64,000 nt of DNA from Planctomycetaceae bacterium (GTDB lineage: Bacteria; Planctomycetota; Phycisphaerae; Tepidisphaerales; Tepidisphaeraceae): contig JAIYCY010000016.1 of NCBI GenBank assembly GCA_027487775.1, forward strand, positions 93,176 through 157,175, written 5' to 3'. Both the position numbers and the translations under genes were made by a program. The notes below the pieces were generated by a model. That model had not been told where the DNA came from and did no database searches. It worked only from the letters and a program-made list of their open reading frames with translations. Positions 9,130-21,153 of the stretch are shown here, piece by piece; position 1 is the stretch's first letter, and every line of letters begins with the position of its first letter.

Positions 9130-9999
9130 GTGGAGACCGTGCGAAAGATCAGATTGATAGCCCTCGACCTGGATGGGACGTTGTTTGGCCCGGCGGGTCG
9201 GGTGACGCCACGGACAGCGGAGGCGGTGCGTCGGGTGCGTGAGTCGGGCGTAGCGGTATGCATCGCGACCGGTCGGACGTGGTTCGAGAGCACCCACGCG
9301 GTTGAAGCGTGTGAATTGGACGGTCCGGGCGTATTTGTCAGTGGCGCGGTGGTGCGTGAGATGAAGACTGGCACGCCGCTGGCGCGGACGACCGTACCCG
9401 ATGCACTCGTCCAGGGCGTGTGCGAGCGCGTCGAAGCGCTCGGTCTGCCCGCGATGGTGTTGCACGACGATGCGCCGGGTCAGGCGGAGTTTGCGGTCAG
9501 TGCCAACGTCGTTCTGCCCGATGTGTTGAAACAATGGTTCGAGGTTCACAAGAGCGACGTCGAGTTCATCCCGGACCTGGCTAGGCGATCCTGGACTCAC
9601 GCGGTGCGGGTCGGAACCGTCGCGGTGCCCGAGGCGGTTGAATCGATTGGTGCGGCGTTGGATCGCGGCGAGCTCGGGGAGGCATCGCATCATTGCATTC
9701 ATGTGCCGAGTTATGGCGTGAATGTGCTGGAAGTGTTCCACGCCAGCGTCAACAAGTGGATGGGGATCCTGGAGATCTGCAGGCGTCTGAACATCGACCC
9801 CGCACAGACCGCCGCCGTCGGTGATGATGTCAACGACCTTGCGATGCTCGGACATGCCGGCCTGGGCGTTGCGATGGGCAATGCGACGCCCCGTCCGAAG
9901 CAGGTCGCCAAACGTGTTCTCGACACCAACGCCCGCGACGGACTAGCGGCGTTTTTGGAAGAACTGCTTGAAACGGATTTCAGCATCCCGCCTGCCTGA
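9130..9999 (+). CDS. Cof-type HAD-IIB family hydrolase
   Basis: A haloacid dehalogenase phosphatase with the nucleophile motif 'LIALDLDGTLFGP' at the N-terminus, motif II 'CIATGRTW', motif III lysine in 'VNKWMGILEICRRL', and motif IV 'AVGDDVNDLAMLGHAGLGVAMGNA'. This layout with a type IIB cap matches Cof-like sugar-phosphate or nucleotide phosphatases. The substrate cannot be inferred. The GTG at 9130 has GGAG nine bases upstream; a second GTG at 9139 is also possible. A strong hairpin terminator lies about 110 bases downstream. Confidence 0.88.
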   Translation: METVRKIRLIALDLDGTLFGPAGRVTPRTAEAVRRVRESGVAVCIATGRTWFESTHAVEACELDGPGVFVSGAVVREMKTGTPLARTTVPDALVQGVCERVEALGLPAMVLHDDAPGQAEFAVSANVVLPDVLKQWFEVHKSDVEFIPDLARRSWTHAVRVGTVAVPEAVESIGAALDRGELGEASHHCIHVPSYGVNVLEVFHASVNKWMGILEICRRLNIDPAQTAAVGDDVNDLAMLGHAGLGVAMGNATPRPKQVAKRVLDTNARDGLAAFLEELLETDFSIPPA

Positions 10000-10108
10000 A
10001 GGATTGCGGGTGATCAAAGGATTGACGATGGAGATGACAAAAGGAATGACGCCAGCCCGGACGTGCTGGTGATGGATCAAGGACGATGCGAAAGGACGCG
10101 CACCCCGA

Positions 10109-10146
10109 CGCACGGCCCCCACAAGGGGTCGTGCGTTGTTCTTTTA
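10109..10146 (+). terminator. Intrinsic terminator downstream of the HAD hydrolase
   Basis: An 11-base stem (CGCACGGCCCC with GGGGTCGTGCG, one wobble pair, loop CACAA) is followed by TTGTTCTTTTA. It separates the HAD gene from the peptidase gene. Confidence 0.85.
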
Positions 10147-10185
10147 GCGGCGGTGACGGCAACAGGCCGAGACGTGGCTGCGTTG

Positions 10186-10211
10186 GGCCGTCCTGGGATT
10201 TCCGGACGGCC
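10186..10211. promoter_or_regulatory. Perfect 8-base inverted repeat upstream of the PEP-CTERM peptidase
   Basis: GGCCGTCC and GGACGGCC flank a 10-base spacer, about 70 bases before the peptidase start. There is no T-run, so it may be an operator or a leader hairpin rather than a terminator. No PEP-CTERM-type sigma-54 promoter was recognised nearby. Confidence 0.4.
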
Positions 10212-10278
10212 GTTCATCGACGGATTTCTCTTGCACCCGGGAGCGTGCTGAAGGACATTGGTGGGTCGGAGGTCGGTT

Positions 10279-11814
10279 ATGGATCAAGCGCCTACATCAT
10301 CACGTCGGATCGGCATTGGATTGGCCTGCACGCTGGCGCTGGCGACCGCCTCGATGTCGCACGGGCAGATCACGTTGAATGCGAGTTTCGATCACGGTTC
10401 GCTTCTCAGTTCGACCGTGACGAACGCCTCAACCGCCACGCCGACGATTAATCTGGTCGGTCGGGACAATTTCTACGGTTCGGGTCGTTGGCGTTGGATG
10501 TATTTCACCGCCGACGGGCTTGCGAACAAGCGTCCGACGTTCCGCGTCTCGGACAACTTCGCCGGCGGAGGCAGCGCGCTGAACACACATCCGATGGTCT
10601 ACAGCTACGACGGCGAGACCTGGTCGTTTTTCGATAATGGTTCGCGTGCCAGCGGCACGTTCAGTTTCAGCAACAACACCGCCTTCACAGGCTCGCTGGT
10701 TCATGTCGCCTACGCGATTCCTTACAGCTATGGTCGATCGGTCGCTCATGCGCAGCAGGTGATCGCCTCACCTCACGCAGCGCCGACACTCTCGGGCAAC
10801 GCCTCGGGCGTCATCGGACTCTCGCCCGGCGGAACCGATGACCTTGGTCGCTCGATCGCGCCGCGCAGCATTTACGCCTATCGCATCACCAACACCAATT
10901 ACGATCATCCGAAGAAGAAGTTCGTGATCTCGACAGGGATGCACGCGGGCGAAACGATCGGAACATGGACGTATCAGGGGCTCGTCGATTGGCTGATCAG
11001 CAATGATCCGCGTGCGGCGGTCGTGCGGGCGGTCACCGATTTTTACTGTTACCCGACGATGAATCCTGACGGTCGATTCGCGGGCTTCAATCGTTCGACG
11101 GTCAACAACCCGAATCAGGATCCCAATGGGTTGTGGAATCCGTCTCTCTGGACCAACCGCCTCGACATCCGTCGCAACGGCGAGGCGATGATCGCTGATC
11201 GCCTGCAGACGGCCGATCCTGTGGAGGGTTACATCGACTTTCACAGCACGATTCCGGCGTTTCCGAACGAGGATTTCGGCTTTATTGAGTACGAGCAAGG
11301 CGATAATCTCACGCCCTGGTGGGTGCGATTCAAGGAACGCGCCGGCACGGTCGTTGATGTTGATTCGACCGGCACGAGCTGGACAAGTGCCAACTTCGCC
11401 GAGGCGTTTCTCGGTGCGCGTGTGGACATCACGTTCGAGACACAATTCGGACGACGTCGGAACATCAATTACTACACGAATCTCGGCGCGGATTTCGGCA
11501 AGGCACTGTTCGATACATTCAGGCCGACCGACGGAGACACGAATTTCGACGGCGTTGTAAACTTTCCTGATCTGCTGACGCTGGCCCGCAACTACGCACG
11601 ATTCGACGGCGTGGGTTGGGAGCAAGGTGACTTTGATCTGGACGGTTTCGTCGGATTCAGTGATCTGCTTGGGCTTGCGCGTAACTATCAGGGAGCGCAG
11701 GCGGAGTTTCAGGCGGCGTCGGCGATGTTGGGCCTGCCATCGGTGCCCGAGCCTGCAACCGCCGGCGTACTGGTCGTCGCGGGCGCCATCTTATCAACGC
11801 GTCGAAGGCGATGA
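10279..11814 (+). CDS. Secreted M14-type zinc carboxypeptidase with dockerin-like repeats and PEP-CTERM anchor
   Basis: Residues 1-35 form a signal peptide ('GIGLACTLALATASMSHGQ'). The catalytic domain shows the M14 zinc ligands in 'STGMHAGETIGTW' (HxxE), the third histidine in 'YIDFHSTIPAF', substrate-binding 'MNPDGRF' and 'LDIRRNGEAM', and a candidate catalytic Glu in 'VDITFETQFGRR'. Two dockerin-like calcium loops follow ('GDTNFDGVVNFPDLLTLARN' and a 'GDFDLDGFVGFSDLLGLARN' copy). The protein ends with a PEP-CTERM signal: 'VPEPATAG', a hydrophobic stretch and an Arg tail. This predicts export and processing by an exosortase, which is not in this window. GGAGG lies eight bases before the ATG at 10279. 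Confidence 0.88.
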   Translation: MDQAPTSSRRIGIGLACTLALATASMSHGQITLNASFDHGSLLSSTVTNASTATPTINLVGRDNFYGSGRWRWMYFTADGLANKRPTFRVSDNFAGGGSALNTHPMVYSYDGETWSFFDNGSRASGTFSFSNNTAFTGSLVHVAYAIPYSYGRSVAHAQQVIASPHAAPTLSGNASGVIGLSPGGTDDLGRSIAPRSIYAYRITNTNYDHPKKKFVISTGMHAGETIGTWTYQGLVDWLISNDPRAAVVRAVTDFYCYPTMNPDGRFAGFNRSTVNNPNQDPNGLWNPSLWTNRLDIRRNGEAMIADRLQTADPVEGYIDFHSTIPAFPNEDFGFIEYEQGDNLTPWWVRFKERAGTVVDVDSTGTSWTSANFAEAFLGARVDITFETQFGRRRNINYYTNLGADFGKALFDTFRPTDGDTNFDGVVNFPDLLTLARNYARFDGVGWEQGDFDLDGFVGFSDLLGLARNYQGAQAEFQAASAMLGLPSVPEPATAGVLVVAGAILSTRRRR

Positions 11815-11845
11815 AGTGATCGCCCTGCGATCGAGACGCTATCTG

Positions 11846-12322
11846 TCACGCGGTTCGCATCTGGAAGATGAACTCGATCTCCACGCTGGCGTTGAGCGGA
11901 AGCGCGTTCGTGCCGACCGCCGCACGGGCGTGACGACCTGCTTCTCCAAGCAATTCGATCAAGAATTCGCTCGCGGCGTTGGCGACCTGCGGCTGCTGGG
12001 CGAAACCGTCGTCCGATTGGACAAAGCAACCGACGCGCACCACGCCAACGACCCGATCGATCGCGCCCGGCCCGATCGTCGCGACGGCGGCGAGCGCGTT
12101 GATGACGCACTGCTTTGCGGCTTCGCGTGCGTGATCGATCGCACACATCGACGGTACCGGCCCCTCGGCGAGCAGTTTTCCTGCGCGCATGGGCAACTGC
12201 CCGCTGACGAAAAGCAATCCCCCTGCCGGCCCACTGACTTCCTTGGCCGGCACATACGTCCCGAAAGGCCCCGGCATGGCAGGCAGCTCGATTCCCATTG
12301 CACGCAGTTTTTCGATCAGCAT
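11846..12322 (-). CDS. RidA/YjgF family protein
   Basis: The 158-residue protein follows the RidA pattern: 'GGLLFVSGQLPM' early, 'AAKQCVINALAAVATI' in the middle, 'RVVGVVRVGCFVQSDDGF', and a closing 'HARAAVGTNALPLNASVEIEF', where family members have the R-x-A/S-V-G-x-x-x-L-P motif. RidA proteins hydrolyse reactive enamines and imines made by PLP enzymes. The subgroup resembles the longer YjgF-like proteins and its activity is not certain. It is divergent from trpE with about 115 bases between the preferred starts. Confidence 0.85.
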   Translation of the reverse strand: MLIEKLRAMGIELPAMPGPFGTYVPAKEVSGPAGGLLFVSGQLPMRAGKLLAEGPVPSMCAIDHAREAAKQCVINALAAVATIGPGAIDRVVGVVRVGCFVQSDDGFAQQPQVANAASEFLIELLGEAGRHARAAVGTNALPLNASVEIEFIFQMRTA

Positions 12323-12437
12323 GACTGGAAGTCTCGCTGCTCACGTCGTATCTGACAAGACGCCAACGCCCGTGATCACGCCCGCTCGCCGCGAACAGTT
12401 GTATTCCGAATCGACTCGACGTAAGACCGCCGATCTG

Positions 12438-13976
12438 ATGGCTCACTATCGCCCCGACTTCGACCGCTTCGCCTCATTGGCCGCCGATCATGACATCGTG
12501 CCGGTCTTTCGGACGCTGCTCGCTGACCGTGTGACGCCGGTCACGGCGTTTGAGGTGCTCGGTCGCGACGAGCACGCGTTCCTGCTTGAATCCGTTGTCG
12601 GTGGAGAACAAGTCGGACGGCACAGCTTCATCGCGACGCGTCCCCGGGCGGTCTATCAATGTCGGTCGGGCAAGGCAGCGCTCTGGAAGGCCGGGCATTC
12701 GATCGAGCAATTCGAAACCACCGATCCGCTTTCCGATCTTCGCACATTGCTCGGCAAATCCCGCTACGCACGCGACCCGCGTCTGCCCGCCTTCACCGGC
12801 GGACTCGTCGGGTATGCCGCCTATGACCTTGCGCGGTATCACGAACCCGAACGACTCGCCGATGCGCCGACCGACGATCGCGCGCTACCCGATGTCAACT
12901 TCGGCCTGTACGACGAACTTGTCGTCTTCGATCACGTCGACAAGACGATCAAGGTGATCGCCAACGCCCACGTCAAACGATCATCGGCTGATTCATCAAA
13001 GACGAGCGAAGCAGAATCGCTGCGCGCCGTTTACGAAGATGCAGCACGTCGATGTGATCTGCTCGTGCAGCGGCTGAGTCAGCCCAGCAATCTCGCGCTG
13101 GCGGAGATCGACACGGATCATGCCCCGCGACTTCCGTTCAGCATGAATCAGACGCGGGAGCAGTTCGAGGCCGGTCTGCTCAAAGGGCTTGAGTTCATTC
13201 GCGCGGGGGACATTTTTCAGTACGTGCCGTCGATCCGCTTGCGTGTGCAGTCGGATGCAAGGCCTCTGGATGTCTATCGCGCGTTGCGTGTGATCAACCC
13301 GAGCCCGTTCATGTTTTATCTGAAGTCGCCGCAGTGCACGTTGATCGGCAGTTCGCCGGAGATTTTGTGTCGCGTGCAGGAAGGCGAAGTGACAACGCGA
13401 CCGCTGGCCGGCACGCGACGTCGCGGCCGCACGCAGGAGGAGGACGTCGCGCTCGAGAAGGAGCTGCTGGCCGATCCGAAGGAAATCGCCGAGCATGTCA
13501 TGCTTGTGGATCTGCATCGCAACGACATTGGTCGGGTGTGTGAAGTGGGCAGTGTCGTGGTGAAAGAGCGAATGACGATCGAGCGGTACAGCCACGTGAT
13601 GCACATCAGTTCGGACGTGCGTGGCCGACTGCGAAGCGACATGGATGCCTTCGATGCGATGCGTGTGAGTCTGCCGGTGGGCACGGTGAGCGGTGCGCCG
13701 AAGATTCGAGCGATGCAGATCATCGACGAGCTTGAGCCGACGCGTCGCGGCCCTTACGGAGGGGCGGTGGGCTACTTTGATTTTGCGGGCAACACCGACA
13801 CGTGCATCGCACTTCGTACGATCGTGTATCGCAACGGGAGCTACGACGTGCAGAGCGGCGCGGGCGTGGTGGCCGACAGCGTGCCGGCGAGCGAGTTTGA
13901 GGAATGCCAGAACAAGGCCAAGGCGCTCTTGCGGGCGGTAGAAGTCGCCTCCGCGGGGCTTTCATCCGGGGCGTAG
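12438..13976 (+). CDS. trpE: Anthranilate synthase component I
   Basis: The enzyme makes anthranilate from chorismate in tryptophan synthesis, with ammonia from TrpG. The N-terminal domain ('LVGYAAYDLARYHE', 'FGLYDELVVFDH') and the catalytic chorismate-binding domain are complete, with 'AGDIFQYVPSIRL', 'PSPFMFYLKSP', 'LIGSSPEILCRV', 'RPLAGTRRRG', 'LVDLHRNDIGRV', 'VSGAPKIRAMQIIDELEPTRRGPYGG' and 'QSGAGVVADSVP'. I start at the ATG at 12438 (MAHYRPDF), which matches the usual start and length; the ATG at 12321 would overlap the ridA start codon. No trpG or other trp gene is adjacent. A pabB-type role is possible but less likely. Confidence 0.9.
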   Translation: MAHYRPDFDRFASLAADHDIVPVFRTLLADRVTPVTAFEVLGRDEHAFLLESVVGGEQVGRHSFIATRPRAVYQCRSGKAALWKAGHSIEQFETTDPLSDLRTLLGKSRYARDPRLPAFTGGLVGYAAYDLARYHEPERLADAPTDDRALPDVNFGLYDELVVFDHVDKTIKVIANAHVKRSSADSSKTSEAESLRAVYEDAARRCDLLVQRLSQPSNLALAEIDTDHAPRLPFSMNQTREQFEAGLLKGLEFIRAGDIFQYVPSIRLRVQSDARPLDVYRALRVINPSPFMFYLKSPQCTLIGSSPEILCRVQEGEVTTRPLAGTRRRGRTQEEDVALEKELLADPKEIAEHVMLVDLHRNDIGRVCEVGSVVVKERMTIERYSHVMHISSDVRGRLRSDMDAFDAMRVSLPVGTVSGAPKIRAMQIIDELEPTRRGPYGGAVGYFDFAGNTDTCIALRTIVYRNGSYDVQSGAGVVADSVPASEFEECQNKAKALLRAVEVASAGLSSGA

Positions 13977-14126
13977 CGGTGCAAGATGCTCCGGAGACGC
14001 TGAGTTCGACGGGGAAACCACGGACAGAACTTTTTTAGCACGCCGGCCTTGGGTCGCTTGTCATGTATTGCGGTGCATGAAGTGAATCGCCCCAACACCA
14101 ACAACCTCGCCTGGACCCATTTTCAG

Positions 14127-14228
14127 TTACATCTCAGACTCTGAGGATGACTCCGGGTCATGCGCCGGGTCATGCACCGTGTCTTGCGCCGGGTCTTGCA
14201 CCGGGTCATGCACCGTATCTTGCTCCAT
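14127..14228 (-). CDS. Possible 33-residue repetitive peptide (doubtful)
   Basis: An ATG at 14228 preceded by GGAGG opens a 33-codon frame encoding HDP/QDP repeats (MEQDTVHDPVQDPAQD...) and ending in SSSESEM. The repeat comes from near-copies of a 24-base unit built on GGGTCATGCACC and GTCTTGCGCC. It lies just downstream of the atpD terminator. It may be nothing more than an expanded simple repeat; I include it because the start signal is good and the frame is intact. Confidence 0.2.
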   Translation of the reverse strand: MEQDTVHDPVQDPAQDTVHDPAHDPESSSESEM

Positions 14229-14270
14229 GACCTCCGAGCTTTCGTAGCCACGCTCCAGATCTCCGAGCGC

Positions 14271-14310
14271 AGACGAAGAAAGACGCCCGCATCGGATGAC
14301 ACGGGCGTCT
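14271..14310 (-). terminator. Intrinsic terminator after atpD
   Basis: A perfect 9-base stem (AGACGCCCG / CGGGCGTCT, 12-base loop) at 14281-14310 is followed on the minus strand by TTCTTCGTCT. It lies 30 bases after the atpD stop codon. Confidence 0.8.
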
Positions 14311-14340
14311 CCAGAAATCGGATGTTGCGGGCAGAATGCT

Positions 14341-15792
<1,452 letters not shown>

Positions 15793-15985
15793 TCACCCAC
15801 GAAGGGTCAACTTTCCAGACGACACCTCGTCGTCCGGGGCAGCAAAGTGTATTCGCACGCTCGCCGGGGGCAAGTCGCAGACCCGCTTTTGACGATCCGG
15901 CAAAATGTCGAGAGGCACGCACGCCGCGCGGCATCGAGGGCCCGCCTGCGTTACCATCTCGCCAAGCCGACTTTTCGAGCCGCTC

Positions 15986-16876
15986 ATGTCATCTCGCTTC
16001 TCCAACCTTCTCATCGTCTCGACCGCGATCTTCACCCTTCTTTTCTCGCCTCGATCGGATTCTGTTCGGGCCTCGTCGGAACGACCCTCAACCGTGACAG
16101 GTCAACTGATCATCCACGAAGCGTTTCGTTCAGAGATTTTGGACAACGCCCGTGCGATCCGCGTCTGGCTTCCGCCGGGCTATGACGTCAATCGCCCGGA
16201 GCGGTATCCGGTCCTCTACATGCATGACGGGCAGAATCTGTTTGATGACGCGACCAGCTTTGTCGGTGAATGGAAGGTGGACGAGACGCTCACGCGATTG
16301 GTCGGGGACAAATCGATCGAGCCGGTGATTGTCGTCGGGATCGACAACACCGGCATGTCGCGCGTGTCTGAATACACCGTTGATCGCGGGCGTGTTCGCG
16401 AAAGCGAGATGGGCGGACGCGGGTCGGACTATATGAAGTTTATCATCGATGAGCTTAAGCCGATGATCGATTCGACGTACGCGACGCGTCCGGATCGCGA
16501 TTCGACGATGGTCGGAGGAAGCTCGCTCGGCGGGCTGATCTCGCTTGATCTGGCGATCGCCTACCCCGAGATTTTCGCGCGCGCGGCGGTGATCAGCCCG
16601 AGCCTCTGGTGGGCCGACCGCGCAGCGCTCAAGCGGGCGGAAAGTCAGGTCGAAAGACTCAAATCTTCAAGAATCTGGATCGACATGGGCACGCGCGAGG
16701 GCGACGTCGTCGAGAATCGTCCGAACGTGCATTTACAAAACCTCCGTGATCTGGTCGCAATTCTTCAAGCGAACAACATCGAACACCGCTCGGTCGAAGT
16801 TGAAGGCGCCGAGCACAACGAACGCGCCTGGTCCGCCCGCTTCGAGCAGATCATGCTCTACCTCCTCAACGGCTAG
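15986..16876 (+). CDS. Secreted alpha/beta-hydrolase, putative esterase family (esterase D / enterochelin esterase-like)
   Basis: After a signal peptide or membrane anchor ('NLLIVSTAIFTLLFSP'), the protein has the putative-esterase fold: 'IRVWLPPGYD', 'YPVLYMHDGQNLFDD', 'VIVVGIDNTG', the nucleophile elbow 'MVGGSSLGGLISLDLA' (GxSxG), and a late His in 'VEGAEHNERAW'. Enzymes of this group cleave carboxyl esters of varied substrates; the substrate here is unknown. The ATG at 15986 places the signal peptide at the N-terminus. It lies 48 bases before pgi on the same strand and may be co-transcribed. Confidence 0.85.
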   Translation: MSSRFSNLLIVSTAIFTLLFSPRSDSVRASSERPSTVTGQLIIHEAFRSEILDNARAIRVWLPPGYDVNRPERYPVLYMHDGQNLFDDATSFVGEWKVDETLTRLVGDKSIEPVIVVGIDNTGMSRVSEYTVDRGRVRESEMGGRGSDYMKFIIDELKPMIDSTYATRPDRDSTMVGGSSLGGLISLDLAIAYPEIFARAAVISPSLWWADRAALKRAESQVERLKSSRIWIDMGTREGDVVENRPNVHLQNLRDLVAILQANNIEHRSVEVEGAEHNERAWSARFEQIMLYLLNG

Positions 16877-18556
<1,680 letters not shown>

Positions 18557-18692
18557 GCAGAGCCGATGAAATCGATTTGATTATCGGGCATGCGCGTCGG
18601 ACGAGGGTGGGGTGCGAGAGAAGCGGAGCGTCGGATGGTCTGCTTTTCTGTCTCTACTTTTGTCGCACCGTGTTTTGGTCGAAACATGGAGT

Positions 18693-20177
18693 ATGGCGCA
18701 GACTCCTTTTGATCTCGTGGTGATCGGTTCGGGCCCCGCCGGGCATCGTGCGGCATTGACCGCGGCCAAGCTCGGGCGACGCGTGGCGGTGATTGATCGC
18801 GCCGCGATGGTCGGCGGGGTGTGCATTCATACCGGCACGATCCCGTCCAAGGCGATGCGGGAGGCCGTCCTTCATTTGACGGCCCACAACGAGCGTCACG
18901 TGTACGGCGCGGGCTATGCCGTGAAGCATGACATCACGATGAGCGATCTCACCGCACGCTCCGACCACGTCATTCGCTCCGAGACCGCCGTTGTCGAGAA
19001 TCAGATGCGCCGCAACGGCGTGGCCATGTTTTTCGGGGACGCATCGTTCCTCGACGCGCACACCATTCGCGTCGTGCGCGGCCAGCAGGTCATCGACCTT
19101 GAAGGTCACAACATCATGATCGCCACGGGTACCGAGCCGGCCCGGCCGGCGAATGTTCCGTTTACGCCGGGACGGATTCTCGACAGCAACGAAATCCTCA
19201 CCATGAAGGACCTGCCCCGAAGCATGATCATTGTCGGCGGAGGCGTGATCGGCTGCGAGTACGCCTCCATGCTCGCCGCCGTTGGCGTGAAGGTCTCGCT
19301 GATCGAAGGTCGCAATCGTCTGCTCGAATTCGTCGATGACGAAATCTGCGAAGCCCTGCAGTTCCGCCTGCGTGATACCGGCGTTCGACTTCGGCTGGGC
19401 GAAAAGGTGGCTTCGATCCGATTCGACGGAAACAGTGTCGAAGCCGAGCTCGAATCCAACAAGGTTCTCCGCGCCGATACACTGATGTACGCGATCGGCA
19501 GACAGGGCGCAACTGACAAGCTCGCCCTCGATCGCGCGGGGCTATCCGCCGACGAACGGGGAAGACTGAAAGTCAACGAGTATTTCCAAACCGACGTCCC
19601 GCACATCTATGCTGCTGGCGATGTCATCGGGTTTCCCGCGCTGGCAGCCACCAGCGTCGAACAAGGTCGGCTGGCCGCCTGTTATATGTTCAAACAGCTC
19701 GTCACCACAGATCGCCCGAGCATCTTCCCCTACGGCATCTACACGATTCCGGAAATCAGCATGATCGGGCAAACCGAGCAACAACTGACCCAAAGCAAGA
19801 CGCCATACGAAGTCGGCCTGGCGCGGTATCGGGAAATTGCCCGAGGACAACTGATCGGCGATCCGAATGGACTGCTGAAACTCATTTTCCATCCGCACAG
19901 CCGTCGGCTGCTCGGCGTGCATGCCATCGGCACCGGCGCGACCGAGATCATCCACATCGGACAAGCCGTCATGACGGCGGGCATGCCGATCGATTACTTC
20001 GTCGAAACCGTTTTCAATTTCCCCACGCTCGCCGAATGCTACAAGGTCGCGGCGCGGGACGGCCTGAATCGCATCCGCAATTCGCTCACCATCGACACCG
20101 AAAGCTTCCAGGCCGAAGCAGTCGCCGATAGCGCGTCAACGTCGGGCGAATCCGGCACGTCACGCGAAGCGGCCTGA
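18693..20177 (+). CDS. sthA: Soluble pyridine nucleotide transhydrogenase (Si-specific)
   Basis: A flavoprotein moving hydride between NADPH and NAD+. It shows the FAD-binding 'FDLVVIGSGPAGHRAALTAAK', the modified redox loop 'GGVCIHTGTIPSKAMRE' where the second redox Cys of lipoamide dehydrogenase is replaced by Thr (as expected for SthA), the NAD-binding 'IIVGGGVIGCEYASMLAAVG', and 'DVPHIYAAGDVIGFPALA'. The dimerisation domain ends the protein. The ATG at 18693 (MAQTPFD) fits the conserved start. Position after pgi is consistent with NADPH balance in sugar metabolism, which is inference. Confidence 0.9.
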   Translation: MAQTPFDLVVIGSGPAGHRAALTAAKLGRRVAVIDRAAMVGGVCIHTGTIPSKAMREAVLHLTAHNERHVYGAGYAVKHDITMSDLTARSDHVIRSETAVVENQMRRNGVAMFFGDASFLDAHTIRVVRGQQVIDLEGHNIMIATGTEPARPANVPFTPGRILDSNEILTMKDLPRSMIIVGGGVIGCEYASMLAAVGVKVSLIEGRNRLLEFVDDEICEALQFRLRDTGVRLRLGEKVASIRFDGNSVEAELESNKVLRADTLMYAIGRQGATDKLALDRAGLSADERGRLKVNEYFQTDVPHIYAAGDVIGFPALAATSVEQGRLAACYMFKQLVTTDRPSIFPYGIYTIPEISMIGQTEQQLTQSKTPYEVGLARYREIARGQLIGDPNGLLKLIFHPHSRRLLGVHAIGTGATEIIHIGQAVMTAGMPIDYFVETVFNFPTLAECYKVAARDGLNRIRNSLTIDTESFQAEAVADSASTSGESGTSREAA

Positions 20178-20231
20178 GTCTAAGGAAGCCGATGCCTCCA
20201 TCGATCCGCCCTTTCCGTTGATCGGTGTCGA

Positions 20232-21080
20232 TTACTCCGTCGGCACGAACTCGATGCGCCAGCTCGTTTCGTCGATCGGCGGAAGTTGAAATGTGCCCGG
20301 CGGCAGCGGTTCGCCGAGCTTTACGTTGGTCAGTCGCGTGGTCACGACCTTTGCGCTGTTGGGCTCGACGGTTTGGATGACGACGGGCATGGCGATCGCG
20401 GGGTCGATCCAGCAGATGATTTGTTCCATGCGGTCTGCGAGTCGTGTCCCCTCGCGCGGCCGAAGCTCAAGCACAATCTTGCCGGGTTGTTCTGCATCGT
20501 CGGGCAGTCGTGTGACGTCAAAGTTCATCCGCACATCGTCCGGCGACTGCCCGATCGGGAGCGGAAAAGGCCCGCGTCCAAGCGTCAACACATCCTCTGC
20601 ATCCGCGCGCGGAAGCTCACGCGTGACCTCCTTGCGATTGCGATGGTCACGCTCGATCAGCTTCCCATCGGCAAGCAGAAACTCGCTCAACTCTTCGACG
20701 CTCCGCCGTTCGTCGCCGCGCTCGGTGAATCGAACGAGGATTCGACTCGAGATCGCTCCGGAGTCATTCGTGGTCCGCTCGACATACAACCGCCCCGCCC
20801 GATAGACCTCGCGGCCGAGCGTGTCATCGAGTTCCTCCAATACCACGTCCGCAGCCAACGTCGATAACTTGGTGCCCGTCGTCTGGAGCGCGGTGAGAAT
20901 CTCGTCGGTGCTCGAATCGAGGGTCAATGTCGGTGACGGCGTGGCGTGCACCTCAGTCGGCTCGACGGGAGTGGTTGGCGCGGCGTCATCTGCATGGACC
21001 ACGGCGCAGAGCAGCAGGCCGATCACACAGAATCCCAGTCGCGATCGGATCGAAGAAGAGAATGAGAAGGTCGTAGTCAT
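20232..21080 (-). CDS. Periplasmic LolA/LppX-like protein of unknown function
   Basis: The protein starts with a signal peptide ('RLGFCVIGLLLCAVVHADD'), then a short Thr/Pro-rich linker. A region of about 220 residues follows with alternating strands: 'LSTLAADVVLEELDDTLG', 'AGRLYVERT', 'RILVRFTE', 'EFLLADGKLIERD' and 'EQIICWIDPAIAMPVVIQ'. This resembles the half-barrel of outer-membrane lipoprotein carrier proteins. I rely on the general pattern and not on a diagnostic motif, so a role in lipoprotein or lipid transport is only possible. It is divergent from glnA. Confidence 0.55.
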   Translation of the reverse strand: MTTTFSFSSSIRSRLGFCVIGLLLCAVVHADDAAPTTPVEPTEVHATPSPTLTLDSSTDEILTALQTTGTKLSTLAADVVLEELDDTLGREVYRAGRLYVERTTNDSGAISSRILVRFTERGDERRSVEELSEFLLADGKLIERDHRNRKEVTRELPRADAEDVLTLGRGPFPLPIGQSPDDVRMNFDVTRLPDDAEQPGKIVLELRPREGTRLADRMEQIICWIDPAIAMPVVIQTVEPNSAKVVTTRLTNVKLGEPLPPGTFQLPPIDETSWRIEFVPTE

Positions 21081-21153
21081 GGAGGCTGAACCTTAACCGA
21101 AATCGCAGGAACCGAGAGTAGAGACACCCCGCGTTCGCCAAGGTTGGGCGGGG

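Larger units (their letters stand above)
13977..14340. other. 364-base stretch between trpE and atpD, mostly non-coding
   Basis: The genes on either side converge here. The stretch holds the atpD terminator (14271-14310), a repeat-rich block with a possible 33-codon reading frame (14127-14228), and about 150 bases after trpE in which I see nothing. No atpC gene is present, although this is where it would be expected downstream of atpD. Confidence 0.6.

Noticed and set aside
12189..12437. Longer N-terminus for TrpE starting at 12189 or 12321
   Set aside because: The extension is antisense to ridA or would overlap its start codon, and family members begin at the position of the ATG at 12438.
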